Shown here piece after piece: positions 52,996 to 63,482 of a DNA stretch of 64,000 bases. The translations under genes were made by a program, and so were the position numbers. The notes beneath the pieces were generated by a model that did no database searches, had not been told where the DNA came from, and was given only the letters and a program-made list of their open reading frames with translations. Source of the DNA: Carettochelys insculpta (Eukaryota; Chordata; Testudines; Carettochelyidae); assembly GCF_033958435.1 (NCBI RefSeq), contig NC_134142.1, positions 97,225,001 to 97,289,000 on the forward strand. The letters run 5' to 3'. Every line of letters starts with the position of its first letter. Position 1 is the first letter of the stretch.

Positions 52996-55312
52996 TAGAC
53001 AATTAGAATCCAGGGATTAACTATTTGTTAATAGTTATAGTTGGACCTTGCTTTGGAAGGTGCTGAACACTTGCAGCTGTTGCTAATTTCAGTAAGACAT
53101 GATGTCACTCAGATTTTCTAAAAACCAGGCCAAAAAGCTCCTAACATGGTAGCTACAGTTGCAAGTGCAGATAAAATATTCCAAGTACAGTTCTGTGCAC
53201 AAAAATAACTTACTTTTGGAAAATGCTCTCCCCTTTTCTAAAGTATAGTCTTGAGTGGGAGAGTAAGCTGCAACATAACTAACAGAAGCAGTTGTATAGC
53301 TAGATGAGGGGAAAATGATGTATATTTGAATCTATCGCATAGAAAGCTTTTAACTAAATTTTCAGTAGCTGTATTTTTAATTGCTGTATGTTATGCGGAG
53401 AAACAGCAGAAAAGATTGTACATATCTGATCTTCAACTGTCATGCCTGCCATAAACAATGTGAATTGGATAGGTCTAGTATTTTTCACCTCACTTTGATT
53501 TCATATTATTTTGTTTTCCCCATCCTATACACATACTTTTTCCAGGATAATACTTTATTTGCACTCTACACTAGGGGGCAGAGTGATATAAATATTCTGT
53601 CACCTAAATTCCTAAATCTTATCCATCCGGGATCTGTACAAACTGCGCTTCATTGCAAACTCAGTGGCTAAACTCTTTTATGTGTCAGGCTTATCAATTG
53701 TAAAAGTGGTTATTTTTGTGAAACAAATATTTTTACTATTCTCTTAGAAAAAAGGAGAATGCACTTTATTTTTATCCTAGAATTACTAACTCCATAACAC
53801 AACAAAAATGTGTAAATCAGGCAGAAATACAGCACAATACTTAGACAACTTGATAAATTAAAAAATGAGTGTGGGCCTTATGGGATAGCTTTTTATTGCA
53901 CAGAAAGTGATAAAATAGTGTTGGATGGGTGTAATTCCCTTCCATGTTTCTATTTTATAAATATCTGAGATTCAAGTCTGGGATTTCCTTGTGTAAGCAG
54001 GATCTGAAGGAATGCTTCCATTACAGCTTGCTGGAATGGAGGAGAAACCCTGGGTGGGGCTATATAAATATAAATACAGCATGCTCCTGCTTTGCTCAGA
54101 TTTCTTAGCCATTCAGCTGATGAAGTAGTATTTTGCTCATTGTAATCAACTTAATTTGTGACCCAACACCAACTATGTTTGTATTAAATGAATAAATAGT
54201 GAAAATATGGCTACTAATGTTCGTAATTTCATGTGAATACAGAAAAGGACTGTACTAAATTGTTCCAAAGTGAAGGGCTCACAGTTAGCAGAAAGAACCT
54301 TGCTAAGCAGTGATTTGGCTTTCAGATCTCTGTGAAAGTGAAAGGGGAGGTTATTCTCTTTAGGAGACTGTACACCTCTTTTGCCTGTACTAGTTTGACT
54401 TGTTTCGTCTTATGCCCCTCCCCAATAACTTATTTTGGGTGAGTTGAAATCAACGAGAGCTGGAATCATTTGAGACTGATAGGTACAAGTCACTGCAAGA
54501 GGCCATGATGACTAACACCCAGCTGGTGGAAAGGTGTGTTGAGTGGCCAGCAGGGTGGAGGGAGAGAGCACCTCTAAACTCTAGGTCTGCACTGACCAAG
54601 GGAAGCAACTGTGAGTGGGGTACATAGAACTTTGGGCACGTGAAGGTAAGATTTAGATTGCTGGACTTCAGAACCTGAGAGGAAAAGGACACTGCACAAC
54701 CAGCTTGTTGTGGGACTTTTACTCATGATTTGTTTATGACCCTGTTTGTAGCATTTTCCCAAATTAATGCCAAGTTACTTCCCCCATTTTATGAAAAGTT
54801 TCTTCTCTGTGCTCAGACTCTGTGCTTGCAAGTAGGAAAGCCCTGCCTCTCAGAAGCACAGAGGGATGGTGTGTGAATTTCCCAGGTTACTGGATGAGGG
54901 CTTGAGCCAGCTCTATGTTGTCTGGAGGGAGAAGAACCCCCAGATGCTGAATCCGCTGTGGCTGCTGCTGGCTCCACCTGGCAGAAGGATTAAAGTTGTT
55001 TTCCTGGAAAACCCTTTGAGGTTTCAAATGTGTATTGTGAGCTTTCACAACTATTTATTTTGTTGAATTTTTGCCAAAGGTTTTTTGTCTCTATCCTGTT
55101 TCTCAAGCTTTGAGTTACACAGGCATTAAGAAAATCAGACTACTTACAACTTTTTAAAATTTGATTTTTCTCCTTCCCTTCAGTTGCTCATCTTTCCACT
55201 TCTTTTTCTAACATAATCCCACTTGTTTCCCACCATCAAGTTCCATACATACTTAAGAACTGAATTTCTTAAATATGTGATCAGTTGGAAAGGAAAAAGA
55301 AACCACATAAAC
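52996..55312. other. no gene or repeat recognised
   Basis: Long AT-rich unique-looking stretch. The 96-residue frame at 53,381-53,671 shows no known domain. A TATAAATATAAATA tract is at 54,062. Confidence 0.45.
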
Positions 55313-55850
55313 CAGTGATGGGGAACATCCAGGCTGTGGCTTGTGCTCTCCCCTCTGTGGGAGGCAGTCCTGAGACTCACAGACTAGATCAAGACAAGCT
55401 GTGGGACAGATGAGGACAAGCTGCAATCAGCATCTAGCTGTGCTGCCTGGCCGTAGGGAAGAAGTGGCTCTTTATGCTGTGAAGCTGTATCCCTGTGCTT
55501 GGTTACAGGCTCCACTACGTTTGCTTCCACTGGCCAATCAGGGTGGTGCCAGCACATATAGGGTGGCACAGAGCCACATGTGCTCCCCCCCGCCAGCTGT
55601 GCCAGTAGGCATCTAAATCCCCTGCTCCATTCTGCACTTCATCCTGCCAGACCCTGAACCCCATCACCCACATGCCACTCCTCTCCCACACCAAACACCT
55701 GCCTTCCCCCTACGCTCCCAGAAGAGTTAATCTGGTGCTGGGGTTAAGCCTTGAGCCTCCATGACCATTCCCTTCCCCCCCCCAAAAAAAACCTGGTGGT
55801 GGAGCACAGGGGGAGCGAGGCAAGTGTCCCTTTCTTTTCTCTGTTGGGGG
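55313..55850. repeat. hAT-like fragment and GC-rich filler
   Basis: Begins CAGTGATGGGGAACATCCAG, a possible hAT-like terminus, and continues with CCACTGGCCAATCAGGGTGG and CCCTGCTCCATTCTGCACTT, text typical of GC-rich turtle hAT fillers. No right end was found. Confidence 0.4.
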
Positions 55851-56635
55851 CCTAGTCAATTATTTCTATTTATTTATTTATGCTTTTCATTTGTGTGTGA
55901 TCTCCAAATAATTCTTCTATTAGTCAGTAAACTATGAGCCCAAAAAAGGTTCCTCATGCCTGAAGTAAACAAAGACCAACAGTAAATATTTAAGATCAGC
56001 TTCATACGTCATTAAAAAAGTCACCCCGGGACACAAACTTTTTTTATGTCACCTGTACAGAAGCTATACGTTGCTACAACTTGTTGGTGGCAAAATTTCT
56101 ACAGGACTATGCACTGACAAATGCAAAGTTAACCGAATTATACTTTTCATAATATGAAATTTAGGTTTGATTGTATAGTTCAATCACTACATTGTGGCTG
56201 TTCAAGGTGTATCAAACTTACCTCCTCCTCTCCGTTAGCATGTGATTGACAAAAATATTGTTACTTCAAAGAACGACTTAACGATTTACACATTGGACAT
56301 ATTAATTTTAAATTCTGGATATTGCTGTCCAAATGTTACCTGGCTGTTCTTGAACATTTTAGTAATCATTAACAGCAGAACAAAGTTTCAGTAACATTAT
56401 GAAATAAGCAGCTGGATTTTATTCCAGAAATGTCCTGTAACTTTTACAGTCCCAGCTGCTAGAACATTTTTTTCTGACTCAAAACACGTCCATGAGGATT
56501 TTTGCTTTGTTCACTTGCAAAACTCAAATCACATCCTGTCCTGTTCAACGGCTCCGTGAACCACACAGACCAGCCTCCCTCACCAGCAGGGGAGTTACAG
56601 CCTTTTAATGAAGCCCAGATCTGGGCGCCTGCCCT
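55851..56635. other. unique sequence upstream of the CpG island
   Basis: AT-rich, with a short (ATTT)n at 55,863-55,880. No element boundary was seen. It is the distal upstream region of LIN7C. Confidence 0.45.
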
Positions 56636-57047
56636 CTGCTGACCTAGTCGCGTTCAAAGCGTAAAAACAAATCAAACGCAGAGAATAACGCGCTTAGATG
56701 CAATTAACGACACAGAGAGGACGCGCCCTCCGGGCAGTCCCATACCAGCTGAGCGTGTCCTTTTAACAGCACACAAGCGCCACGCAAGGCACTTGCCCCA
56801 CAGTTGGATTAAATTGATGGCAGACCCCAGCAGCACGCACACAGCCGGGGACGCTGCGTCAAACCCTGCGCTGACACCGCCCAGAGCAAAGCGCGCGGGG
56901 GCACGGATGGGTCCGCGGAGTGGGCGGGGTCACAGACGCACGCGATCGTGCTCCGGTCCCTCCCTGGGAACAGGGAGTCCCGCGCTAAGCCCTGCCCGTT
57001 GGCCTTGAGCGTGGCCCCCGTCACTTCCGGCTCCGAGCGGGGAGAAG

Positions 57048-57084
57048 ATGGCGGCGGTGGGGGAACCTGTGCGACTGGAGCGAG
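57048..57084 (+). CDS. LIN7C: LIN7C (Lin-7 homolog C, MALS-3/Veli-3), first coding exon only
   Basis: LIN7C is a small (about 197 residues) L27-PDZ scaffold that works with CASK and Mint/LIN10 at synapses and epithelial junctions. This exon encodes MAAVGEPVRLER and the first base of the next codon, then the donor GTGAGC at 57,085. I recall human LIN7C starting MAALGEPVRLERD, so only residue 4 differs (V for L). The phase-1 split falls where the Asp codon should be. The start is supported by the CpG island and the YY1-type site over the ATG. The L27 and PDZ exons should lie to the right. I looked for the second exon's ICRAIELLEKLQ text up to 64,000 and did not see it, so intron 1 exceeds 6.9 kb. 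LIN7A and LIN7B have different N-termini, which supports the C paralogue. Confidence 0.9.
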
Positions 57085-57345
57085 GTGAGCGCGGCGCCGG
57101 GGTTACGCCGCTCTCATAGGCTCGGCGCTGGCCGCTAACGCGGAGCGGAGCTCGGTAGCGCCTTAGGGTTGTCCGAGACTCCTCTCCCCACCGCCGCGGC
57201 TGTGGCACTTCATTGACACCGCCGCTGCCCCCAGGCTTCAGGCGCATTGGGGGCTGCGTGCCCAGCGAGTTGGACCGCGCTTCAGTGCCCCCTTCTCTCG
57301 CCGGAGCCGACTCTTCGCCGGGCCTTTGCATTTTCCTGGTCCATC

Positions 57346-57366
57346 GGCGAGGCGAGGCGAGGCGAG
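57346..57366. repeat. LIN7C: (GGCGA)n short tandem repeat
   Basis: About four GGCGA units in the CpG island, just inside intron 1. A GC-rich repeat in this position could vary in length. Confidence 0.9.
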
Positions 57367-57832
57367 CCGGCTGGGGCCGCGGAAACCTATCAAACGGCTC
57401 TTTGAATGTGTAGCTGGTTCCTCCCCCCTCCTCCGCCGATCCCTCGCCTAAAACGCGAACTTAATCTCGTCTCCTTCCGCGCTCACGGTGATGTTACTGC
57501 GTGAGGTGTAAATTGTTGCACTCCCATTGCGCTTTTCCCTTTCCTGACATAAGTGAATGTCTCAGGGCTCAGACTGGGCGTTCGGTTTGCAGTAAAGAAA
57601 AATAGTTTCCCCTTTTGAATATTGTCAGCATTTCCCCATCAGTGCTTTACTGGGCTTGTTATACTGAACAGTGCTTTGCTCAAGTCTTGTGAGCAAAAGT
57701 GATAGTAACATTTTTTCTGTGTAGAAAATGTCTCAGCTTTGAGTTAAATTTTCCAAATTATTTGAGTGGACAGGGTGGTAAACAAGGGGGGGAAAAGCAT
57801 TTACACCATTTTAATTAACCATCTGGACACTA

Positions 57833-58000
57833 AAAAAACGCAGTCATGTAGCACTTGAAAGACTGACAAAATAATTTTTTAGGTGATGAGCTTTCATGGG
57901 GCAGACCCCCTTCTAAAGAATTATAAATAATCTTGTTAGTCTTTAAAGTGCTACGACTGCTCTTTTGTTTTAAGATACAGACTAATATGGATACCCCTCT
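57833..58000 (+). mobile_element. Penelope-like element, fold-back short copy
   Basis: Inverted half AAACGCAGTCATGTAGCACT, GACTGACAAAATAATTTTTT and GAGCTTTCATGGGGCAGACC. The sense half from about 57,923 reads TTAGTCTTTAAAGTGCTACG and then the tail GATACAGACTAATATGGATA. Same body family as 24,332-24,539. The tail is again on the 3' side only. Flanks ACACTAAA and TACTATTC are not a convincing duplication. Confidence 0.78.
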
Positions 58001-58827
58001 TACTATTCATCTATACACTGTTTATGAATCCCTCTTTTTAAATTTTAAATTGCACTCTTGTATCTCCCCAGCCCAGTTCATATTATTTTTACTCATTCTG
58101 AATGGTAAGGGTAGAATTCAACCTGACCATTCACCGCGGAAGCTGTTCTGTGCCAAAAAAAAATCTGCATGCAGTGTTTTAAGTTTCTGCAGGTTTTATT
58201 TGACAGTAAATACAGGGTTTATCAAGGTGGTGTTAGAGTGCCGGGAGTTCTGTAAGGGGTGGTTTGGACCTAGTGGATCTACGTTTAGTGGGCCCAGATG
58301 CAGGGGTTAAGGTTTAGCGGTTTAGAATTCTGGATGTACTGGGTGAGGCTTGGTAGGGGGTTCTGGGTGGATGGGGGAGCAGCTCCCTGTACACTGACCC
58401 TCCCCCACACCAGAGCTGAGGAGGGGTGGGACAGGAAGCAGGGAGGATATAGAGCTTCATGCAGCTGAAGTAGGTTTCTGGGAATGGGTCTAATAACCCC
58501 AGCTACTCCGTGCAGGGGATGAGGAAGTCCTGTCTTCTCCTGGCTCCAGCCCAGCTGGGACTAGGTATCACTGGCTGCTCCAGGTGTCAGAAGTGATACC
58601 TGTATTGCTAGGTGAATAGTGCATGACTGCTCTTTCAGTTTGCTTCTGCTTCCCTGTCAGAAAGTCATCCTTGTATTGAGAAGCAAAGATATCTGTGGGG
58701 CACATTAATTCTGCATGCAACTAGTTTCTCCAGGAACAAGCATTGCAGCACCTTGTTAAGGGGAATTCACAACCCCAAATTAGGTCCTTAGACCTGTTCA
58801 TTATGTGGGAAGAGTTAAATATCTAAT

Positions 58828-58934
58828 TCTATGTCTATACTACCATTTCTGTTGGTATAATTTGTTCAGCATCTGAAAAACACACCTCTTAATGACTCAA
58901 GTTACACTGCTGAAGCATTAGTGTGGACAGTACT
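58828..58934. mobile_element. short MITE
   Basis: ATTCTATGTCTATACTACCA on the left and TTAGTGTGGACAGTACT on the right are loosely inverted. Internal GAAAAACACACCTCTTAATG resembles 6,590-6,620 and 25,795-25,815. Directly abuts the CR1 3' end. Confidence 0.45.
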
Positions 58935-58935
58935 A

Positions 58936-60985
58936 TCATAGAATTACATAACTGGAAGGAATCTTGAAAGGTTGTCAGATCCAGTCCCCTGTATCCATGA
59001 GAGGACCAAGCACCATCTACACCATCCCTGACGGTGTTTGTATAACCTGCTTTTAATCTCCAGTGATGGAGATTTCACAACTTCCTGAGGCAATTTAGTC
59101 CCTGATGGGAAGTTTTTCCTAATGTCCAACCTAAACCTTCCTCTTTTTCTATCCTCAGATGTTAAGGAAAAATATTTTTTCTCATCCTCCTTGTAATAGC
59201 CTTTTATGTACTTGAAAACTGTTAGGTTCCCTATCAGTCTTTCCTTTTTTTTTAGATGGCACTGTCCCGCTTCTTTCAATCGTCCCATATAGGTCATGTT
59301 TTCTATACCTTTAATTATTTTTATTGTTCTTCTCTGGACCTCCCCACATTTTCCATACCGTTTCTGAAACATGGCACCCAGAACTGGACACAGTACTTAC
59401 AGCTGAGGCCTAATCAGCGCAAAGATGTCCTGGATACAACACTTCTGTAAATACATCCCAAAATGGTGGGGGGGGAAGGGGAGAGTTTACAAAAGTATCA
59501 CAGTGTTGACACATTTAGCTTGTGGTGCAGTATGACTCCTAAATCTCTTTCTGCTGTACTCTTTCATAGATAGTCGTTTCCCTGTTAGTATGGGTGAAAC
59601 TGATTGTTCCTTCCTAAGTGGAATACAGTAGGGTCTCAACATTTGGGAGGTTCTGTATTCAGAACCCTCACAAATGTTGATTTTTGTCAGTGTGTGTTTT
59701 TGGGGGGGGGGGTGGGAATCAGAGCCCCGGGAAGTGGCAACGCAGGTGCTTACCTGCCTGAGGCCCTGCTGAAGCAGCAGCAGCTGGAGCTCTGGGGAAT
59801 CAGCGGCAGCTGTTGGCGGTCCCAGCCCCAGAGCTCTGGGGAAGCCGTGGCAGCCACCGGCACTCCCAGCCTTGGGGAGCCAGGGGCAGCCACCGGCACT
59901 ACCAGCCCTGGAACCCTGAGGAAGGGAGGCCACTTGCAAATAATTGAATTCACGAAAGTGGCGCTTACGAATGTCAAGACCCAACCGTATTTTAAATTTG
60001 TCCTTATTGAACTTCATCCTATTTACCTCAAACTATTTCTCTAGTTTGTCTAGATCATTTTGAATTTTAATCCTATTCTCCAAAGCAGTTGTAGCCTCTC
60101 CCAGCTTGGTGTCATCCACAAACTTTACAAGTGTGCTCTGTGTGCCATTTTCTAAATCATTGATAGCTATCGAACAGAATCGGTCTGGAAACTGAACCAT
60201 TGATGACTACTTTCTAGTAATGGTTATCAAATTAGTTGTGCGCTAACCTTGAAATAGTTCTGTCTAGATTGTATTTCCCTAGTCAAGCAAGACAGTATCA
60301 AATTTTTTTATTAAAGTCTAGATGTCACATCTGCTCCCCCATTATCCTGTCAAAGAAAGCTTTGTAGTTGGATTTACACAATTTGTTAATTACAAATCCA
60401 TGCTGAATATTAACTTCATCTTCTATATGTTTTCAAATGGGTTCCTTAATTACTTGCTCCATTATCTTTCTTGCACAGAAGTTAAGCTGACTGGTCTGGG
60501 TTGTCCTTATTTCGGTTTTTACAGATGGTACTATATTTTCTCTTTTTCAGTCTTCTGCACGCTCTCCTGCGGTCTGCAGTTTTTGAAAGATAATAGCTAA
60601 TGGCTCAGATACTTCCTCAGTCAGCTTCTTTAGTATTCTTTGACGCATTTCATCAGAGCCCTGGTGACTTGAAGTCATTTAACTAAGTAATGTTCAGCTT
60701 GTTCTTTTCCTATTTCAGCTTCTGAACCTATCCCATATTTACTGATATTCACTGTTAAACATCCAGTCACCACCAACCTTTGTTGTAAAAACAGAAAAGT
60801 CATTAAGCACCCCTGTCATTTTCATATTTTCTATTGTTTTTCTATTTTTTTCATTTAGTAACAGGTCTGCTCTATCCTTAGTCATCTTCTTGCTTCTAAT
60901 ACATTTGTAGAATGTTTTCTTATTACCCTTTACATCTTGATCTAGTTTGAACATGTTTTGTGCCTTGGCCTTTCTAATTTTGCCC
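58936..60985 (-). mobile_element. CR1 LINE, 3' half, antisense
   Basis: The 3' untranslated end lies at the left (CATAGAATTACATAACTGGA, GATCCAGTCCCCTG), followed by the reverse transcriptase region read leftwards. On the minus strand 60,739-60,954 gives DVKGNKKTFYKCIRSKK, LLLNEKNRKT and VLNDFSVFTT, the linker between endonuclease and reverse transcriptase in CR1 ORF2. 58,944-59,372 gives QRRTIKIIKGIENMTYMGRL and the C-terminal KERLIGNLTVFKYIKGYYKE, with GRFRLDIRKNF near the stop. The middle of the reverse transcriptase is missing between about 60,000 and 60,600, apart from scraps. A MITE interrupts it at 59,626. Dead copy, orientation opposite to LIN7C. Confidence 0.85.
59626..59987. mobile_element. 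TA-flanked Tigger-type MITE inside the CR1
   Basis: Ends CAGTAGGGTCTCAACATTTG and AATGTCAAGACCCAACCG are inverted relatives. TA at 59,624-59,625 and 59,988-59,989 is the target duplication. Removing it joins AAGTGGAA-TA to TTTTAAATTTGTCCTTATTG, which restores CR1 text. The core is GC-rich (GGCAGCCACCGGCAC repeated), preceded by a G run at 59,701-59,712. ORFs of 146 and 176 residues across it are compositional or chimeric. Confidence 0.85.
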
Positions 60986-61712
60986 CATGCTAACTTTTGT
61001 TAAGAAGGTATGCTGCACATTTTGAAAGTCAAACCACAACCCCACATTAATTGTCTGAACATATATGTGTATAGCTCATGGTTGGCATAAACTCTGAATA
61101 TTGATTTGAGTGATGGAGAGGAGGTAGTTAAACCTGAGAAAAGGAGATCAGTGGGGGTGTAGATAATTTAGCCTTCATCACTAGTTTTTACTAGTGTGCA
61201 TTTATGATATATAGTCTTAGCTCAGAGATAATGTCTTTGTGTGAGAGAGTAAATGTGTGTATTAAGTTCAGATGTTTTGTTTGCCTCAGAATGCAGCTCC
61301 CTGTTCCACAAATAAATCACTTCTCTTATGAGAGAAGGGGTTTGTAAATAGAGATTTAAGTTGCTTCCTCGTCCACAGCTCTGCAGTTCCCCTCCCCCAA
61401 AGTTTGCTAATTGCAGCAGTTTCTTTGGCAGTGGGATTAGTTTTCCTTGGTAAAACCTGGGGCAGCATCCTTTCCCACTTTATTACCCTGCCATTGTGCT
61501 TTATCCATGAAAACAAATGTGTAGAGTTACTTATTAGGAATAAGCGGAACAAAGGACATATTTTTAAGTTTTCTTGAATATTGGTCTGTTTTAAAAAGAG
61601 TACAGTATAGTAGTATACATATGACATCTATTGAAGGGCAATGCTATTTTCAGAAATTATAAAACTTGATTTGTGATAGCATTGACTTGGGATAATTACA
61701 TGATATTTATTA

Positions 61713-62590
61713 CACTCGTCCCTTGTTAAACGAGTACTTCGTTTACAAGTACTCTCTTAGACGAGGGACACGTTTACCTACCTTAGTTCACTCTACAAGT
61801 GAACTCCCCCCTACTCCTATGAGCCTTACCCCCCTGTGCAGCTCCAACCCCCCTATTCTGATCCCACCCCCTGCAGCCCTAACCCACTGCAGCCTGACAC
61901 CCCACTGCTGCCTGTACTCCCTGCAGCCTGACCCGCCCTGCGGCCCCAAACCATGGCAGTGTGACCCCCCCCCCCTCCCCCCGCTGGCCCCATGGCCAGA
62001 CCCCCTGCTGCTTGACCCCCCCCCCCCCCCGGAGCCCTAAACCACAGCAGCTAGACCCCCTTACTGGCCCCACAGCCTGAATCCCCTGTGGGCCCAGCAA
62101 CCTGACCCTGCAGCCACCTGTATGCCCGGCAGTGCTGCAACCTGACACCCCTGCCAGCCCCAGGGCTAGGGGCCCCCCCCTCCAATAGCCAGACCCCTCC
62201 GTGGCCGTCTGTATCCCCTGCGGCCCCACAGCCTGACGCCTGTATCCCCTGTAGCCTGACACACAACCCCCCGCCGCCTGACTGCTGCCAGCCCCCCGGC
62301 CCCAAACTGTGGCAGCCTGAAATCCCCCGCAACCCACCACCAGATTTTAACCCTCCCTTCCGCTCACAGCCTTAAACTACGCCCAGCCTTTCACCATCCC
62401 CAATCCAAGGTTCACTTACCTTTTAAAAGCAGCGCCACCTGCTGCCACCACTTCCCCGAGTTAGGAGCCCTAGGATCTAATCAGAGACTTTAACATGTCA
62501 TTTAATAGGACTTTAGTGTCCCTCTTACAAGTTTCTGCCTACGAGCAAAAAGTTGGGAACCAATTGTGCTTGTATAGCAAGGGATGAGTG
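61713..62590. mobile_element. Tigger/pogo-type non-autonomous element with C-rich core
   Basis: Ends CACTCGTCCCTTGTTAAACG and GTATAGCAAGGGATGAGTG are inverted relatives. TA at 61,711-61,712 and 62,591-62,592 is the target duplication. The core 61,800-62,350 is built of CAGCCTGACCCCC- and CCTGCAGCC-type words with long C runs, on either side of which are AT-richer subterminal pieces. The 153-residue minus frame (61,879-62,340) is G-rich and compositional. Confidence 0.85.
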
Positions 62591-62847
62591 TATCACGCTT
62601 CAAAGATAAACTGATCACTGCAAGTTGGTATGTAACCTAAGAAATGAGCTTTAAACGTTTTACTACATATTTACTAGCAACAAGACTAAATCTGCCAACC
62701 ATAGGCATGTATTAGCAAGACAAGGTGGATGAGGTAAAATCTTTTATTGAGTTAACTTCTGTTGATGAGAGAGACAAGCTTCAGTAACATGAAAAAATGC
62801 TGTGTATAAGCATCTCTCTTTGACCAGCAGAAGTTGGTCCAGTAAAA

Positions 62848-63482
62848 CAATGTTTCTTAAACTTCTTGAGACCATAGTACATCAAACAATATTTTTATGC
62901 AGAACACCTCTGAAAATTAAAAAAAAAAATTGTTGGGACCCAAAAAAACCCAACCAAACAGCAACATGTACAGCAAAAGCAAAATAAAGTAATTTAATTA
63001 GGTATCATAACAATGAAAATGTAACAGTATTTGGTTTTAATAATAGAGAATATGTACCATCAGTATGGCTACGTCTACACTAGCCAAAAACTTCGAAATG
63101 GCTATGCAAATGGCCATTTTGAAGTTTACTAATGAAGCGCTGAAATACATATTCAGTGCCTTATTAGCATGCAGGCGGCCGTGGTACTTCGAAATTGACG
63201 CGGCTCATCTAGACGGGGCTCCTTTTCGAAAGGACCCTGGCTACTTCGAAGTCATCTTATCCCTATGAGCAGACGTCAATTTCGAAGTGCCGCAGCCACC
63301 TGCGTGCTAATGAGGTGCTGAATATGTATTTCAGCACTTCATTAGTAAACTTTGAAATGGCCATTTGCATGGCAATTTTGAAGTTTTGGCTAGTGTAGAC
63401 GTAGCTTGTATGATGTAAAAAAACCTATCAGATGCTCACAGCACACCTGTAACTTGTTCACAGAACATAGTTTAAGAAACTG
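62848..63482. mobile_element. hAT-type MITE inside the PLE
   Basis: Ends CAATGTTTCTTAAACTTCTT and CATAGTTTAAGAAACTG are inverted relatives. Flanks CAGTAAAA (62,840-62,847) and CAATAAAA (63,483-63,490) match at 7 of 8. It also holds the Harbinger MITE at 63,067. Confidence 0.85.
63067..63406. mobile_element. Harbinger-type MITE, family G, copy 2 (innermost of three)
   Basis: Ends GGCTACGTCTACACTAGCC and GGCTAGTGTAGACGTAGC(T). Long hairpin with GGCCATTTTGAAGTTTACTA, TTCAGTGCCTTATTAGCATG and the inverse, plus TACTTCGAAATTGACG. Flanks TAT and TGT are a 3-bp duplication with one change. Retains many CpGs, so it looks younger than the copy at 22,166-22,512. Confidence 0.85.

Larger units (their letters stand above)
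56636..57500. promoter_or_regulatory. LIN7C: CpG-island promoter of LIN7C
   Basis: A sharp rise in G+C and CpG (for example CGCGCGGGGGC, CCGCGGAGTGGGCGG) in a CpG-poor window. No TATA box is placed before the exon. An ETS-type CTTCCGG is at 57,024-57,030, and a YY1-type AAGATGGCGGC overlaps the start codon at 57,045-57,055. GC boxes (GGGCGGGG) lie at about 56,922. This layout is typical of broadly expressed genes whose transcription start is dispersed or just upstream of the ATG. In human the BDNF antisense transcript starts head to head with LIN7C, so a two-way promoter is plausible here; the sequence alone cannot show it. Confidence 0.85.

Noticed and set aside
57213..57413. 66-residue plus frame in the CpG island as an extra LIN7C exon
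   Set aside because: LIN7C exon 1 already ends in a good donor at 57,085, and this frame has no similarity to the L27 region.
59487..60017. 176-residue minus and 146-residue plus frames
   Set aside because: They are chimeras of CR1 text and the GC-rich core of an inserted MITE.
61879..62340. 153-residue glycine-rich minus frame
   Set aside because: Composition artefact of the C-rich core in a Tigger-type element.
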